Of a stretch of 64,000 nucleotides of DNA, positions 50,601 through 60,836 are shown piece after piece. Numbering within the stretch: the first letter of the stretch is position 1; each line of letters opens with the position of its first letter. This DNA is from Medicago truncatula (lineage: Eukaryota > Streptophyta > Magnoliopsida > Fabales > Fabaceae), in the NCBI RefSeq assembly GCF_003473485.1, contig NC_053045.1:57702494-57766493 (forward strand). The letters are read 5' to 3'. The notes beneath the pieces are model-generated. The model had not been told where the DNA came from. It ran no database searches and saw only the letters and a program-made list of their open reading frames with translations. Both the position numbers and the translations under genes were made by a program.

Positions 50601-52908
50601 ACCACCAACACCTGGAATTTCCAGTTTTGTAAAAATCAGGTTTTCACACTCAAATATATTGAAATGTCCTTGTTTGCTGTCAACTGAACGGCATTGTTGA
50701 ACACAACAATTTGTGACAGTCAAATTTCATCGACAGATGAAACCAATAATACAAAAGATATTATAATCGCATACCAATATATCTTGCTAAACAAAAAAAA
50801 AAAATAGTATACCAAAAAATGCAACATTTAACATATTGCTATACTCCCATGAGAAAAAACATATTGTTAGAAGGACATTCAAATATATTATTTGCCTTTC
50901 TTTGCACAAAATGTTAATTAATGAGTAACCGTGGGAACCTAAATTTGTAGATGATTAACGAGGAACTGGAATTATTTATAATAATTCGTGTCCATTAGAA
51001 ATATTTCTAATGGAACATCCCATAGATAAGTAGTGGCAGTTACCCTCACTAACTATAACATGTACCCACCGCTGGACAACAAGTTCAGTGATAACAGTTA
51101 CCCACACCCACGTGTGTAGACGAGTATTCTAAAATATTGATTCTTAACTTTTAAATATGTTGATTCTTTGTCACAAATGGTTATTAAATACATTTTACCG
51201 ACCTTCACGTTAACTAGGAGGACAATCAAATATATATTTTATATCCATCACTGGATTACAGGTTCAGTGATAGCACTTCCCACATCTCATAGACGAGTAT
51301 TCTAAAATATATTGATTCTTTGTCACGAATGGTTATTAAATACATTTTACTAAACTACACGTTAACTAGGAGGACAATCAAATATATATTTTATTGCTTT
51401 AAAGTTGAATGTCTGGCTTGAGTAAGATCATATTTGTCTTCTTTAAAGTGTATGGTGCACTCCAAAAGAATGTGATGCTCTAGAAAACACAACTCACATG
51501 ATATGACCGGATCTAAAAAACTATATTGGCTAATAAGCCAAGAAACCAAAGGGGAACACTCACCCGAGAAAATAATGACGTTGACATAAAACACTGAAGC
51601 ACGAAGATTGAGATGTAGTCGGCCATACTAATGGTGGGGAAAAAACTTAAAGTTGTATGAACTGGGAGGTCTATGAAGCATCACATAATAACAGCCATTA
51701 ATTGGTTTCAATGACCTTCAAAACATTTAATCACACAAATTTACTTTGAAACTATATTACAGCCTTAAATTTATCAATGCTTATACCTTTGGCTCGCCTT
51801 GAGAAGCTAATATGGTTCTGAGAAGATCAAAAGGATATGAACCAACAGTAGCTGCACACCCGGCTAGCGCACCACTGACATAGGATAGATAAGGGCTCAA
51901 ATTAGTGTGATTCTCTGCAGAAACAAATAGCAACCTATGAACAAGCATAAATCTAGAATAATAGAATATATATATTAATTTCCTGGTATGTAACTATATT
52001 TCTAGAGCATGATGTGTACCTAAGCGTATATTTTGGCAGCAAGTGTATATGAACCAATCCATTAACTTCAGATCACACTCTCAGGTCTCAACCAGTGCAA
52101 AAAAGCCTTGTGCAAACAGAGGGTCTCTTTGGATTGACTTATTGAGTTTAACTACTGGATTAAGCACTTGTAAGGCTATTTGGGAGAACTTATGGAAACA
52201 TTTTGCATTTATTTGATCTTTTGTTATACAAATAGCCTATGCATAAGCACTTATATGATAAGCATGTAACTATTATAATGAATTTGAAAACCATATGGGC
52301 CTAACTTCTATGATTTAAAACTAGTGTCTGGCTAATGAAGCAAACACGTTGGAATGAAACACTGAATAACACAATAGAATACCTGACTTAGAAGAACCAG
52401 ATGCAAAAGTCTTCAACTTGTGTAAAACTGTAAATTGAATGGCTGTATATGGCATAACCATGAGCAACGCCGGTACATTGCCTCGCCAAAATCCCTGTAA
52501 ATATGTCACAGAAAAAGTAGCCTTTTGTAAATAAACAAACTTGTTCAGGTTAGAAAAAAGGGTTGCTTAATTTGTACTACTACTACTGCTACTACCTTTA
52601 AACCTTCTTCTCTAAGAATATCTTTGGTAGCTTGAAGCATACCAGTATATTTCGATGGCGCGGAGGAGACCAAATCTTTTTGCAGTAAAGCCCATGAAGA
52701 TGTTGGTTCAAGTTGAACCTGTAATTGTGAATGTTAATAACATGAACATAACAAGAATGAAACAATGAACAAGGTAAAAATAAAAACGTACCTGAAATCT
52801 AATCTTAATAACATCAAGAGGTGATGTTACAGTACGAGAAATTCCACCAGAAATTGCCCCAGCAGAAGAATCAATGATGGCACGATTCAGTTGGCTGGGT
52901 TCCTCCAT
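47642..52908 (-). CDS. Mitochondrial thiamine diphosphate carrier
   Basis: Seven coding exons close exactly to 990 nt, 329 aa. Coding order: 52908-52792, 52718-52596, 52494-52383, 51914-51787, 48896-48744, 48125-47985, 47857-47642. The three mitochondrial-carrier repeats each keep the PxDxx[KR] signature: SPLDVIKIR (Pro30), YPFDLLRT (Pro145) and HPLDVVKKR (near Pro249). They are followed by [28 protein letters not shown] and [14 protein letters not shown]. The N-terminus ([20 protein letters not shown]) and overall text match plant carriers related to yeast Tpc1 and human SLC25A19, which bring cytosol-made thiamine diphosphate into mitochondria for pyruvate and 2-oxoglutarate dehydrogenases. 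A 5' UTR intron probably lies upstream (52909-53116). Intron 4 (48897-51786, 2890 bp) holds the polygalacturonase inverted duplication. Substrate is inferred from family resemblance. Confidence 0.92.
49640..50108 (+). pseudogene. Exopolygalacturonase fragment, plus-strand copy
   Basis: The translation shows TKLEIPT in one frame, then [20 protein letters not shown] in another, [20 protein letters not shown] and [20 protein letters not shown]. Glycoside hydrolase family 28 motifs are present but damaged: the catalytic GDDC is intact, while GHG is changed to CRG and RIK to RTK. Frame shifts near 49770 and lack of the gene's ends mark it as dead. Relatives cut pectin, often in pollen. Confidence 0.75.
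50210..50723 (-). pseudogene. Exopolygalacturonase fragment, minus-strand copy
   Basis: On the minus strand [80 protein letters not shown] and [16 protein letters not shown] are readable. GDDC, GHG and RIK of glycoside hydrolase family 28 are kept; the first motif NTDG is changed to NIDG. It stops at TAA after SPLS, though homology continues ([16 protein letters not shown]). N- and C-terminal parts of the enzyme are absent. Confidence 0.8.
51105..51395 (+). repeat. Direct repeat pair next to the inverted duplication
   Basis: GACGAGTATTCTAAAATATT, TTGATTCTTTGTCAC, AATGGTTATTAAATACATTT and GTTAACTAGGAGGACAATCA occur at about 51120-51238 and again at 51292-51393, a tandem unit of about 175 bp. 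The first copy overlaps the outer end of the right arm. Confidence 0.75.
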
Positions 52909-53313
52909 TGCCACAATAAAAAAATTAAAAAATGAAAAAAACCTAACTTTTTCCCTTTTCGGACTATTGTAACACGAAATCAAACTTGCATTTCCTTTAC
53001 CCCTGTTAATTAATAAGTAAACAGAGTATAATAGTGTGATTAATTGATATTAGGGTTTGGATTTAATTAATTAATGTAAAGGGTAAAAACTAGGAGAACG
53101 AAAAGATGGAATTTTTACCTGTAAGAGAAGAAGATGAAGGAGGCAACAGAGAAGAGAAGGGAGACAAGAATTGAAGAAAGAAGAAAACAAAAGGACCAAG
53201 GTCCTTTGATTTGGTTTTATTATGTCGTGTTATTATTATTCAGATTTAGTTTCCTTTTTTGACAAATTTGCTGGGATTTTGACTCGGATGTTTAACAAAG
53301 GTTTTTTTTTATT

Positions 53314-53353
<40 letters not shown>

Positions 53354-53515
53354 TTTTAATTGGGCGGAGAGATTCTAGCCAGGGAATAATTGTTGCTTTT
53401 TCTTTTGTAGCTCTTCGTGGTGTTCACAGAGTCACATATAAATAGAGGTGACGTTTAACATACACAATACAAAACTCAACTTTTCATTTCAACATTGATA
53501 TATTAGTATTTTATT
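52909..53515. other. Upstream region of the carrier gene
   Basis: The minus-strand 5' UTR probably includes a leader exon beginning near 53200 (AAGGACCAAGGTCC region) with a donor at CTTACAG|GTAAAAATTCC near 53118. An A run of 37 lies at 53315-53351. Confidence 0.45.
53315..53351. repeat. Run of 37 A flanked by a direct repeat
   Basis: An uninterrupted A run. AAAGGTTTT lies just before it (followed by more T and ATTC) and again at its end. Confidence 0.9.
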
Positions 53516-54462
53516 GAGTAAATTACACTCCCTTCCTCTCCTCTCAAAGATCTCTTCTTATGTTAAAATATATATTCCACTCCTTTAAAAAGTAAGATTT
53601 ATACTTCCCAGTATGGGATTTCCTGCTGTAATATTTACATGCAGTTGTACGTTGTAGTTGTTCTACACCGTCTGATCTGAAGTGAAACGTTAAGATCTGA
53701 CATTGTGTGAAATTGTTGAAATTTGTGCTGTAAATTGGAACCGTCAGATCATGGATTGATGGCTGAGATTTGCTACTGCGGCAAACTATGTGAATTTGCT
53801 ACAGCAACAAATCCTGATCCATACTCCCCCTCCCCTATAAAATACTTGAATTACAACCCCCTCCCTTAATAATTAAATATGAACAACATTTTAATCTATT
53901 TTAACATTTTTTTAATATATATTAATTTTGAATCACCATTTAAAAAATATAAATTCGTTTATTTATATCTAAATATCAATGACAATTAAATTTAAATATT
54001 TTGTAATTAATTTTATAATTTAGAGTATAAATTTCGCTTTTAAATAACCATACTTATTCGACTTTAGTAATTTTTCACATATTTTAATTTTATTTTGGGT
54101 TGTTTCATATTTTATAATAGGGTTTAAAACTATATGTTAATGAAATTGTGAATAAAAAATAGAGAAAGATATATATTCAAAATTTGATTATATTAAAATG
54201 AATCCGCAATGTTATTTTTCTTTAAAGTGTGCTGAATTATTTTTTTGTTAGATTATTAGAAGAAGAAAAAATTATTGAGGGACTAAAGCGTAGATTTTAA
54301 CTTAAGAGAGGAGAGGAATGTAATTGAAACTTCCCTCAAGGAGGGGAGTGAAATATTTTCTAATATGTTTTGAATAAGAGGGGAGGGAAGTGTATATTTT
54401 AAAATAAGAGGGAGGGGGATGTAATTCAAGCATTTTTGAAGGGAGGGGAGTGTGATTTACTC
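53516..54462. mobile_element. Mutator-like foldback element, 947 bp
   Basis: TATTTTATT is present at 53507-53515 and 54463-54471, an exact 9-bp target duplication. The ends are GAGTAAATTACACTCCCTTC and, inverted, GAGTAAATCACACTCCCCTC. Further blocks (CTCCCCTCC, AATTACA) recur inside, including CTCCCCCTCCCC near 53824, so the arms are repetitive. Non-coding. Confidence 0.85.
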
Positions 54463-54474
54463 TATTTTATTCAA

Positions 54475-54819
54475 GGCAAAATTACACAATTAGTCCCTTA
54501 ACTTTATTTTAGGTAACACTTTCGTCCTTTATCTTTTTTTTGTCACGATTTAGTCCTTTATGTTATAAAATGACAATATCTTATCATTTTTTATGAGATG
54601 TTTTTCAAAGAAATTTGATTTTATATGCGTGTATGATGAAGATTTACGTTTGCCTATGAGTTTGATGATTTTTTTTTGGAGTTTTTGATTATTTTTTCAT
54701 AAAAAAGGATAACTATGTTGTTATTTTATAACATAAAGGACTAAATCGTGACAAAAAAAAGATAAAGGACGAAAGTGTTACCTAAAATAAAGTTAAGGGA
54801 CTAATTGTGTAATTTTGCC
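54475..54819. mobile_element. Foldback element, 345 bp, abutting the previous one
   Basis: TTTATTCAA flanks it at 54466-54474 and 54820-54828, an exact 9-bp duplication. The long arms start GGCAAAATTACACAATTAGT and include CTTTCGTCCTTTATC and GTCACGATTTAGTCCTTTAT. They are nearly perfectly inverted for about 110 bp, with a loop of about 110 bp. It would fold into a strong hairpin if transcribed. Confidence 0.88.
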
Positions 54820-54990
54820 TTTATTCAATGGCTAGGATTAGAGAAGGGTTACCTCTTTAATAGGTTTATGTGATGCAATGTGTGTATTTGCAATGTTACC
54901 CCAAATTATATGTAATTATATTTATAGATTAATTTTAATTAAAAATGTGATAAATTATTTTAATTTTTTTTGAGCAGATAAATTGTTTTG

Positions 54991-55890
54991 AGTATTGCTA
55001 TTTCACACGACTTTACAACGCACGACAAATACACGACTTGTGTAAAAGTCACGCACACTCCTTTTTATTCTTAATGATTTTGTATAAAAAAAAAAAAAAG
55101 CAACTCAAATCACTCCCACGTTTACAGCGCCAAATGCAATTTCACCGCCACTAATTGATTGATCTCACCACCAATTCTACAGACCTTTGTCGTTTCGTCG
55201 CCGTTGTTGTCTGCTCTACCATCGCCGCTTTTGTATTCACCGCCACGGTTCTCGCCGCACAACTATAACTACATATCGTCGCTGCATCTCCATCCTCAAA
55301 CATCACTTTACTTTGATTCCCCTGTTTCAACATTCAATTCCACAAGTAAGTAAGAATAGTTTGGTTTGTTATTATTTTAATCTAGTTAGATATTTAGAAA
55401 TCATGTTATATCCACTTGTTAATTTAGTTGATTAATTTAAGTTTGTGTTTCGTAAAATTTGCTGCATTAGTGGAAACGGGATCTACTTTTTCTGTCCAAG
55501 AGGAGGTTGATCACATAAATGAAAACAATGATGAAAATTTAGAAGCAAATATTGTTCAATCAGATGATGAACCTAGGATTGGGATGACATTTAGTTCTGA
55601 AGAAGAAGTTACCAATTATAACCCTTTTTCTTGATTTCATCTGCTGCGATCCGAAACAGTAAACACAATATTTGGCGGATTAAAGTTTGGATTGGGAACG
55701 TTGAGCACGGTGTGGTTCTCGAAAAGAGAACACTATTTTTTTTTTGTTTTTTTTCTTAAAGTTAATAAGCCAAACAATTTTTATTTTTTTTTGAATTTAA
55801 AAAAATTAAACATTAATTTGTTGCCATATCATAACTCGTGTGATTTACACGACTGTTTATGTCGTGCACACCAGCATTTCCCTTATAATA
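54991..55890 (+). pseudogene. FAR1/FRS 5' fragment, possibly captured by a TIR element
   Basis: The open stretch 55471-55634 encodes VETGSTFSVQEEVDHINENN and then PRIGMTFSSEEEVTNY, the sequence that normally leads straight into the FAR1 DNA-binding domain of FHY3/FAR1-related proteins, then stops. A preceding GC-richer block (55150-55350) with a donor-like ACAAG|TAAGTAAG resembles a 5' UTR exon. Outside these, TTGCTATTTCACACGACTTT at the left and, inverted, ATGCTGGTGTGCACGACATA at the right look like weak terminal inverted repeats of about 50 bp. A captured gene piece (Pack-type element) would explain this; the ends and a target duplication are not proven. Confidence 0.5.
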
Positions 55891-56207
55891 GAGATAGAGA
55901 TTTGCCACAATTTAAAGGAAAATGTTAACTAATGCACCAAACACTGGTTAAAGACTTTAAATGATAACTTTTTGTGATTTTTTTTTTTTTTGTTACAACT
56001 TTTTGTGAAAATTTGTGTAATAAAGTATATTAGAAATTGAAAATTTTGACATTTTTATGGAATAATTACTTAATTTAAAATGCTTAAATAGTGTTTCAGA
56101 AGCACTTGTTAATTAGTGCCTCCGGCCCCGGACACTTTTAAGCATTTTAAATTAAAACAACACATCAAATAAACCGTTATTCATTTTAAATTTGATATAT
56201 ACTTCCA

Positions 56208-56320
56208 GGGTTATGCTAACAAGTGTCATGATAATTGAAATAAGTGATAAATTAAAGATAAAAAAAAATCAATTTCTAAAGTTTAAAGGTGTTAAATGTT
56301 CTATTTTTGTTAGCATTTCC
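56208..56320. mobile_element. MITE remnant, GGAAATG-TAAC family
   Basis: ATGCTAACAAGTGTCATG at the left and TTTGTTAGCATTTCC at the right resemble the ends of the elements at 20526 and 20871. About 113 bp, non-coding. A related half-end (AGCACTTGTTAATTAGTGCC) lies near 56100. Confidence 0.45.
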
Positions 56321-56952
56321 TATAATTCTAATCATTATTGTTCAGGATTAGCTCAAATGTCAGAAATTCTCTCATACACAACTAATTAGTGCTATGGTCC
56401 GAACACAATGAACCAAACAAATGCCAAATTATAGAAAAAGCTCAAACACAACAAATGCTACACCTTCAACGGTGCACCGCCTGTCCTGGATTACTAACTT
56501 GAAAGTTATTGTACTGTGCTCATCCAAGAGTTGTTTTTCTAATTAATTCCTCTCATGATAAACTTGTAAAAACAATTCCAACTGACAACATTTTTTGAGA
56601 TGAAAGCAATATAATATATTTGATTTTTTTTTTATATAATAGATATTTCAAAGTCATTAAAACATCTTCAAACTAACTTTTTTTATTTGGTCAAGAAACT
56701 AACTTTAATTCTAGAAATTGAAATTGAAAGTAACAAACTGACACCAAAGAAAAACAGAAACACGCTAATATCAACAGCGGGAATCTTCCTGTGTCGATTA
56801 TTTCTCCATCGGTTCTTGACGTCAATTAACTCATATTTACTTCCTCAAACAACCATATAATAACAAAAACACGCAAATCAATTCGTATTTATATCACTAA
56901 ACTGCACCAATTAAAATCCATAGTAATAATTAACAACGTAGGTAACCCCATA
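56321..56952. other. Upstream region of the C2-domain gene
   Basis: No other gene seen. The last 100 bp are A/C-rich with AACAACGTAGGTAACCCCATA before the ATG. No clear TATA box was identified. Confidence 0.4.
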
Positions 56953-57762
56953 ATGGAATACAAGACTTTAGAACTCAACCTCTCATCAGCAAAAGATCTC
57001 AACAACGTTAACCTCTTCTACAAAATGGATGTTTACGCCGTTGTTTCAATCTTCGGCGATCCTCTTCACAAGCAAAAGACTAAAACACCCCTTGATAGAG
57101 AAGCTGGCACTAACCCCACGTGGAATTTTTCCGTAAAATTCACGTTCAACGAATTGCTAGCTCGCCAGAATCGTTTGACGCTCAAAATCACGCTTCGTTG
57201 TTTGCGCAACCTAGTCGATAAAAACATCGGTAGCGTCAAAATTCCACTCAGGGAGCTTGTTCATGACCATACCGGCGACGGAGAATTATTCCAACATGTT
57301 AGTTATCAGGTTAGAAAACCCTCTGGGAAACCAAAAGGTTCCTTCAATTTTTCCTACAAATTTAATCCTCCAATGAAGGAACATGCTACAGGTTATCCTT
57401 CTCCGGCGGTGGGGTCCACATCTGCGCCTCACACCGTCGCAAATCTATCTCCTCAACCGCAATATCCTGCCGGATATGTGTACCCTCCGCCTCCACCGTA
57501 TCATCAACCGCCTCAAATGGGTTACGGTTACCCGCAGCAAATGGAATATGGTTACCCGCCACAAAACGCTTATGGTTACCCGCCACAAAACAATTACGGT
57601 TATCCTCAACAAAACGGTTACGGGGTACCCGGCTCAACAGGCATATTCGTATGAGAAACCTGCAAAGAAGAGTAATGTTGGAATAGGAGTGGGAGCTGGA
57701 TTGGTTGCCGGAGCACTCTTGGTGGACTTTTGATTGGGGATATATATGATATTTCATGCTGA
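56953..57762 (+). CDS. SRC2-like C2-domain protein with two compensating frameshifts
   Basis: A single exon. Residues 1-130 form a C2 domain of the plant SRC2 (soybean cold-regulated 2) type: EYKTLELNLSSAKDLNNVNL, KMDVYAVVSIFGDPLHKQ, GTNPTWNFSVKFTF and NIGSVKIPLRELV. A Pro/Tyr/Gln-rich tail follows with repeated GYGYPQQ/GYPPQ units. The literal frame ends at TGA 57652-57654 (233 aa) after GYGVPGSTGIFV. Dropping one G from GGGG at 57622-57625 restores GYPAQQAYSYEKPAKKSN and GIGVGAGLVAGALL. Adding one G near 57719 then restores GGLLIGDIYDIS, with a stop at 57760-57762 in the original frame. That Gly-rich hydrophobic end is typical of the family. Known relatives are membrane/ER-associated and stress-induced; the Ca-binding Asp set is incomplete here. 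Confidence 0.85.
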
Positions 57763-58742
57763 TGAATTTTAGTTTTAAATATTTTTATTTTTATTTTCTT
57801 TCTATTAACATTTTATTTTAGGACCTCATATACGTTTACCTTTTGGGTTTTTGATCTATACGTATTTGTTCATCTGTTCAAGTCATAATATGACATTGCA
57901 ATGAAAATAAATGGTACTATATGTTTGCAAGCAATGACATTTTCAATTCAACTTCTGTATGATGGCATGGAGAAATGCAAGAGAACTCCTGATACATTTT
58001 CCAAGATTTTTTTAGGCAAATTATATGGTCCATTCAAAAATTTGACTGTATTAGTACATAAAATCTTTCAAGTAACAGTTAAATGAGTTATATTTTGAAG
58101 ACAAAAATTATTTTCCATCACATAATTATAATAATTAAATCTTACTTACGAAAAACACATTTCATTATTTATAAAAATCGTACTAAATTATTTTTTATTT
58201 TATCTTAAAAAATAATCAAAATTCTATATTATGAATTATAAAAATTTAGAAAAATTAAATTATATTATAAGATTTTGGAATAGTATAACAAAGTACGTGC
58301 CTTGAAATTTTGGACTATTTTGAAATTTTAATATATTGATGGACTAGTGTGATTACTTATTACATATCGAAAGACTAAAATGACAATTACCATTTTAGAA
58401 TTGATTTGGTGGAAAGAATAAGAATATATGGGTGATAATCGAATTATAAAATAGGGGTTAGTTAGGTTGCGTCCAGTTAGGAATCTATAACTGTATAATT
58501 GAGATCATATAGTCTAAAGTTTAAAGTTGGTAATTTTAGTTATTACTTTACGAAATTTAAGAGTATGTTTTTTATGACCTTTTGATCTCGATCAGACGAT
58601 CATGAATTACTTGACTGCATACAATCAATAATGGAACTAATTTAAATTCATAAATTGAGCCTATTAGTCGGTAAGACATATGATAACTTCTTTTTCCATC
58701 CTCTGTGATTCTTGAAAACTGTTTTCGCCTAGATTATATTTA
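57763..58742. other. 3' flank of the C2-domain gene, no further gene
   Basis: AT-rich, non-coding. No repeat with readable ends. Confidence 0.4.
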
Positions 58743-59898
58743 TGGTTAATAGTGTTTTTCATCCCTGTAATATAGGTCATTTATGGTTTTCGCCCCTACA
58801 AAATTTTCGGTTCGAATTACATCATAAAACTTTTTTTTTCTTCCACAAAACACACCTCCCCCATCCAACTCAGCAAATTCGCTTACCTGGCGCTGATTTG
58901 ACATTTTTTTTTTAATTGGCCACGTGTAAAAAATATATCTCACATCAGATGATATTTTTAAAATATTTGAAAATAAATTTAAAAAAAAAAATCCAAAAAC
59001 TTATAAAAATATTCAGTTTTTTTTTCCAAAAATTTAAAAAATCGAATATTAAATTTTACAAAATTCAAAAAAAATATTAAGATTTTTTGCGAAAAACAAA
59101 AAAATAGTCATATTTGTTTCCAAAAAATTTAAAAATCGAAAAAAAAAATAGAAAAAATCAGAAAATATAATCAGATTTATTTTATAATTAAAAATATTTT
59201 AAGAAATTCTGGAATTTAATTTTCAAAATAAAAAAAAGGCAAATTTTCAAAATTACAAATATAGAAAAAATTCAGATTTTTTATTCGAAAGTTTTATTCC
59301 ACAATTTTAATAAAATATTGGGAAAAAAAATCATTTCGTTCCACAAATATAAGATTTATGATTTCTACCTCCTCTAAGGAAAAACTTAATTCTAGGAAAA
59401 ATGGAATTTCCACGACTTTTTTAAAACCCTCTAAATTTATATCCAAATTTTTTTAAAAAATCTGACCTTTTTTTTTATTTTGAAAATTTACTTTTTTTGT
59501 ATTTTGAAAATTAAATTCCAGAATTTTTCAAAATCTTTTTAATCGAAAAAAATCTTAATAGTTTTTTTTCTGAATTTTTTAAAAATTATTTTTCGATTTT
59601 TAAAATTTTTGGAAAAAAAACTGAATATTTTTATGATTTTTTTTTATTTTTTAAAATTTATTTTCTAATATTTTAAAAGTAAAATCTGATGTGAAAATAT
59701 TTTTTTGCACGTGGCCAATTAAAAATAATAAAAAATGTCAAATCAATGCTACATAAGCGAATTTGCTAAGTTGGGTGGAGAGGGGTGTGTTTTGGAAGAA
59801 AAAAAAAAGTTTTTCAAGGATGCAAATCAAACAAAAATTTTACAGAGGCGAAAGCCGAAAATGACATATATTACAGGGATGAAAAACACTATTAACCC
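58743..59898. mobile_element. Mutator-like foldback element, 1156 bp
   Basis: The flanks TTATATTTA (58734-58742) and TTATCTTTA (59899-59907) agree at 8 of 9 bases. Terminal repeats of about 190 bp start GGTTAATAGTGTTTTTCATC at the left and end GATGAAAAACACTATTAACC at the right, sharing CTGTAATATAGGTCAT and AGCAAATTCGCTTA blocks. The middle is A/T homopolymer-rich, itself loosely palindromic and non-coding. It is a sibling of 62670-63686. Confidence 0.85.
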
Positions 59899-59907
59899 TT
59901 ATCTTTA

Positions 59908-60836
59908 TTGGTAAATTTGAAGGAGTGTGGTTTTTGAGAAAACAATGGAGAGGTAAAAGTAGCTCTCTTAATTAAGATAACTTGTTTCATATGCACGTAT
60001 TTATTATTGGGCAAAGGAAGAAGATAGATACTTTTTTTCATCTATAACACAAAATAATACGGAACACTCATTATTTAAAAAATTAGAACACAGAACCCGC
60101 TACATTCATCACCCCGTATAAAGGCCAGAATCTACATATTGTTTTTGACACTTAAATTGGAAGACATTGTCTTTTCTCCTTTTTAATTTTGTTGTTTGTA
60201 ACAAAGGAATATGACAAAAATTCCTTTTTTTTTTGAAGGAATGACAAAAATTCTTTTAAATAGTCTTATGCGAGAATTGATCCAACATTCTTTATGTTCA
60301 ATACTTTAATCATAAAATCAATACATATTCCCCGATTAAATCAATTCTAAACAAAGTTAAGATAAACTCAAGTATTAAAAGAAAATTCTGCACCTTCTTA
60401 TAAGCATATTTAGGCTTTCTTTTGTTTTTTTTAACTCAATCCTAATCGATGGAGAATAAGTTCATATACCTAGGCGGGGCTATCGTTTGCAAGTAAAATT
60501 TGGGGGAAAAGATGACCATTTTGGAAGCTGGTAATTAATTGGTTTAAGTCTAATAAATTATATGTTATCCGAATAACTTTATCGCAACCATGAGTAAAAT
60601 AAAGATGATCGCAACCAAAAAATCAAAATAAGCAAAATCTTGTGAAGTTACATGAACTGGTTTTGGATATATTGGAAATCAAAATTATCTGAGGGCAATG
60701 CACATAAACTGGTTTTTTTTATGCCACTTCACTCTCTGCGTCATTATCCTCGTCTAATTTTCTTTGTTCTTTCCGTGAGTATTGTGGTTACTTCACCAGC
60801 AAACATCTAAAGAAGAATATTTCTACACGTAAAAAC
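59908..60836. other. Intergenic, no gene
   Basis: AT-rich sequence without a supported coding region or bounded repeat. Confidence 0.4.

Larger units (their letters stand above)
49246..51140. repeat. Large inverted duplication inside a carrier-gene intron
   Basis: The left arm runs from about 49246 (TTTAAGAATACTCGTCTA) to 50145 and the right arm from about 50175 to 51140 (TAGACGAGTATTCTAAAA), inverted. Markers found in both arms in opposite sense include GTGAGGGCAACTGC, TTGTGCAAAG, ATATGTTAAATGTTGCATTT, the polygalacturonase text and GTTAGTACT next to the centre. The loop is about 30 bp near 50160. Arms differ by substitutions and small indels, roughly 80% alike by eye in the coding part, so this is not recent. 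Each arm includes an intron-exon edge, so the source was genomic DNA, not cDNA. Confidence 0.85.

Noticed and set aside
49640-50723. A working polygalacturonase gene in the carrier intron
   Set aside because: Both copies lack gene ends and contain stops or frame changes; motif residues are altered in the plus-strand copy.
57386-57757. A 123-codon minus-strand open frame over the C2-domain gene
   Set aside because: It repeats RNRFVAGNH-like units only because the plus-strand GYGYPQQ repeats are read backwards.
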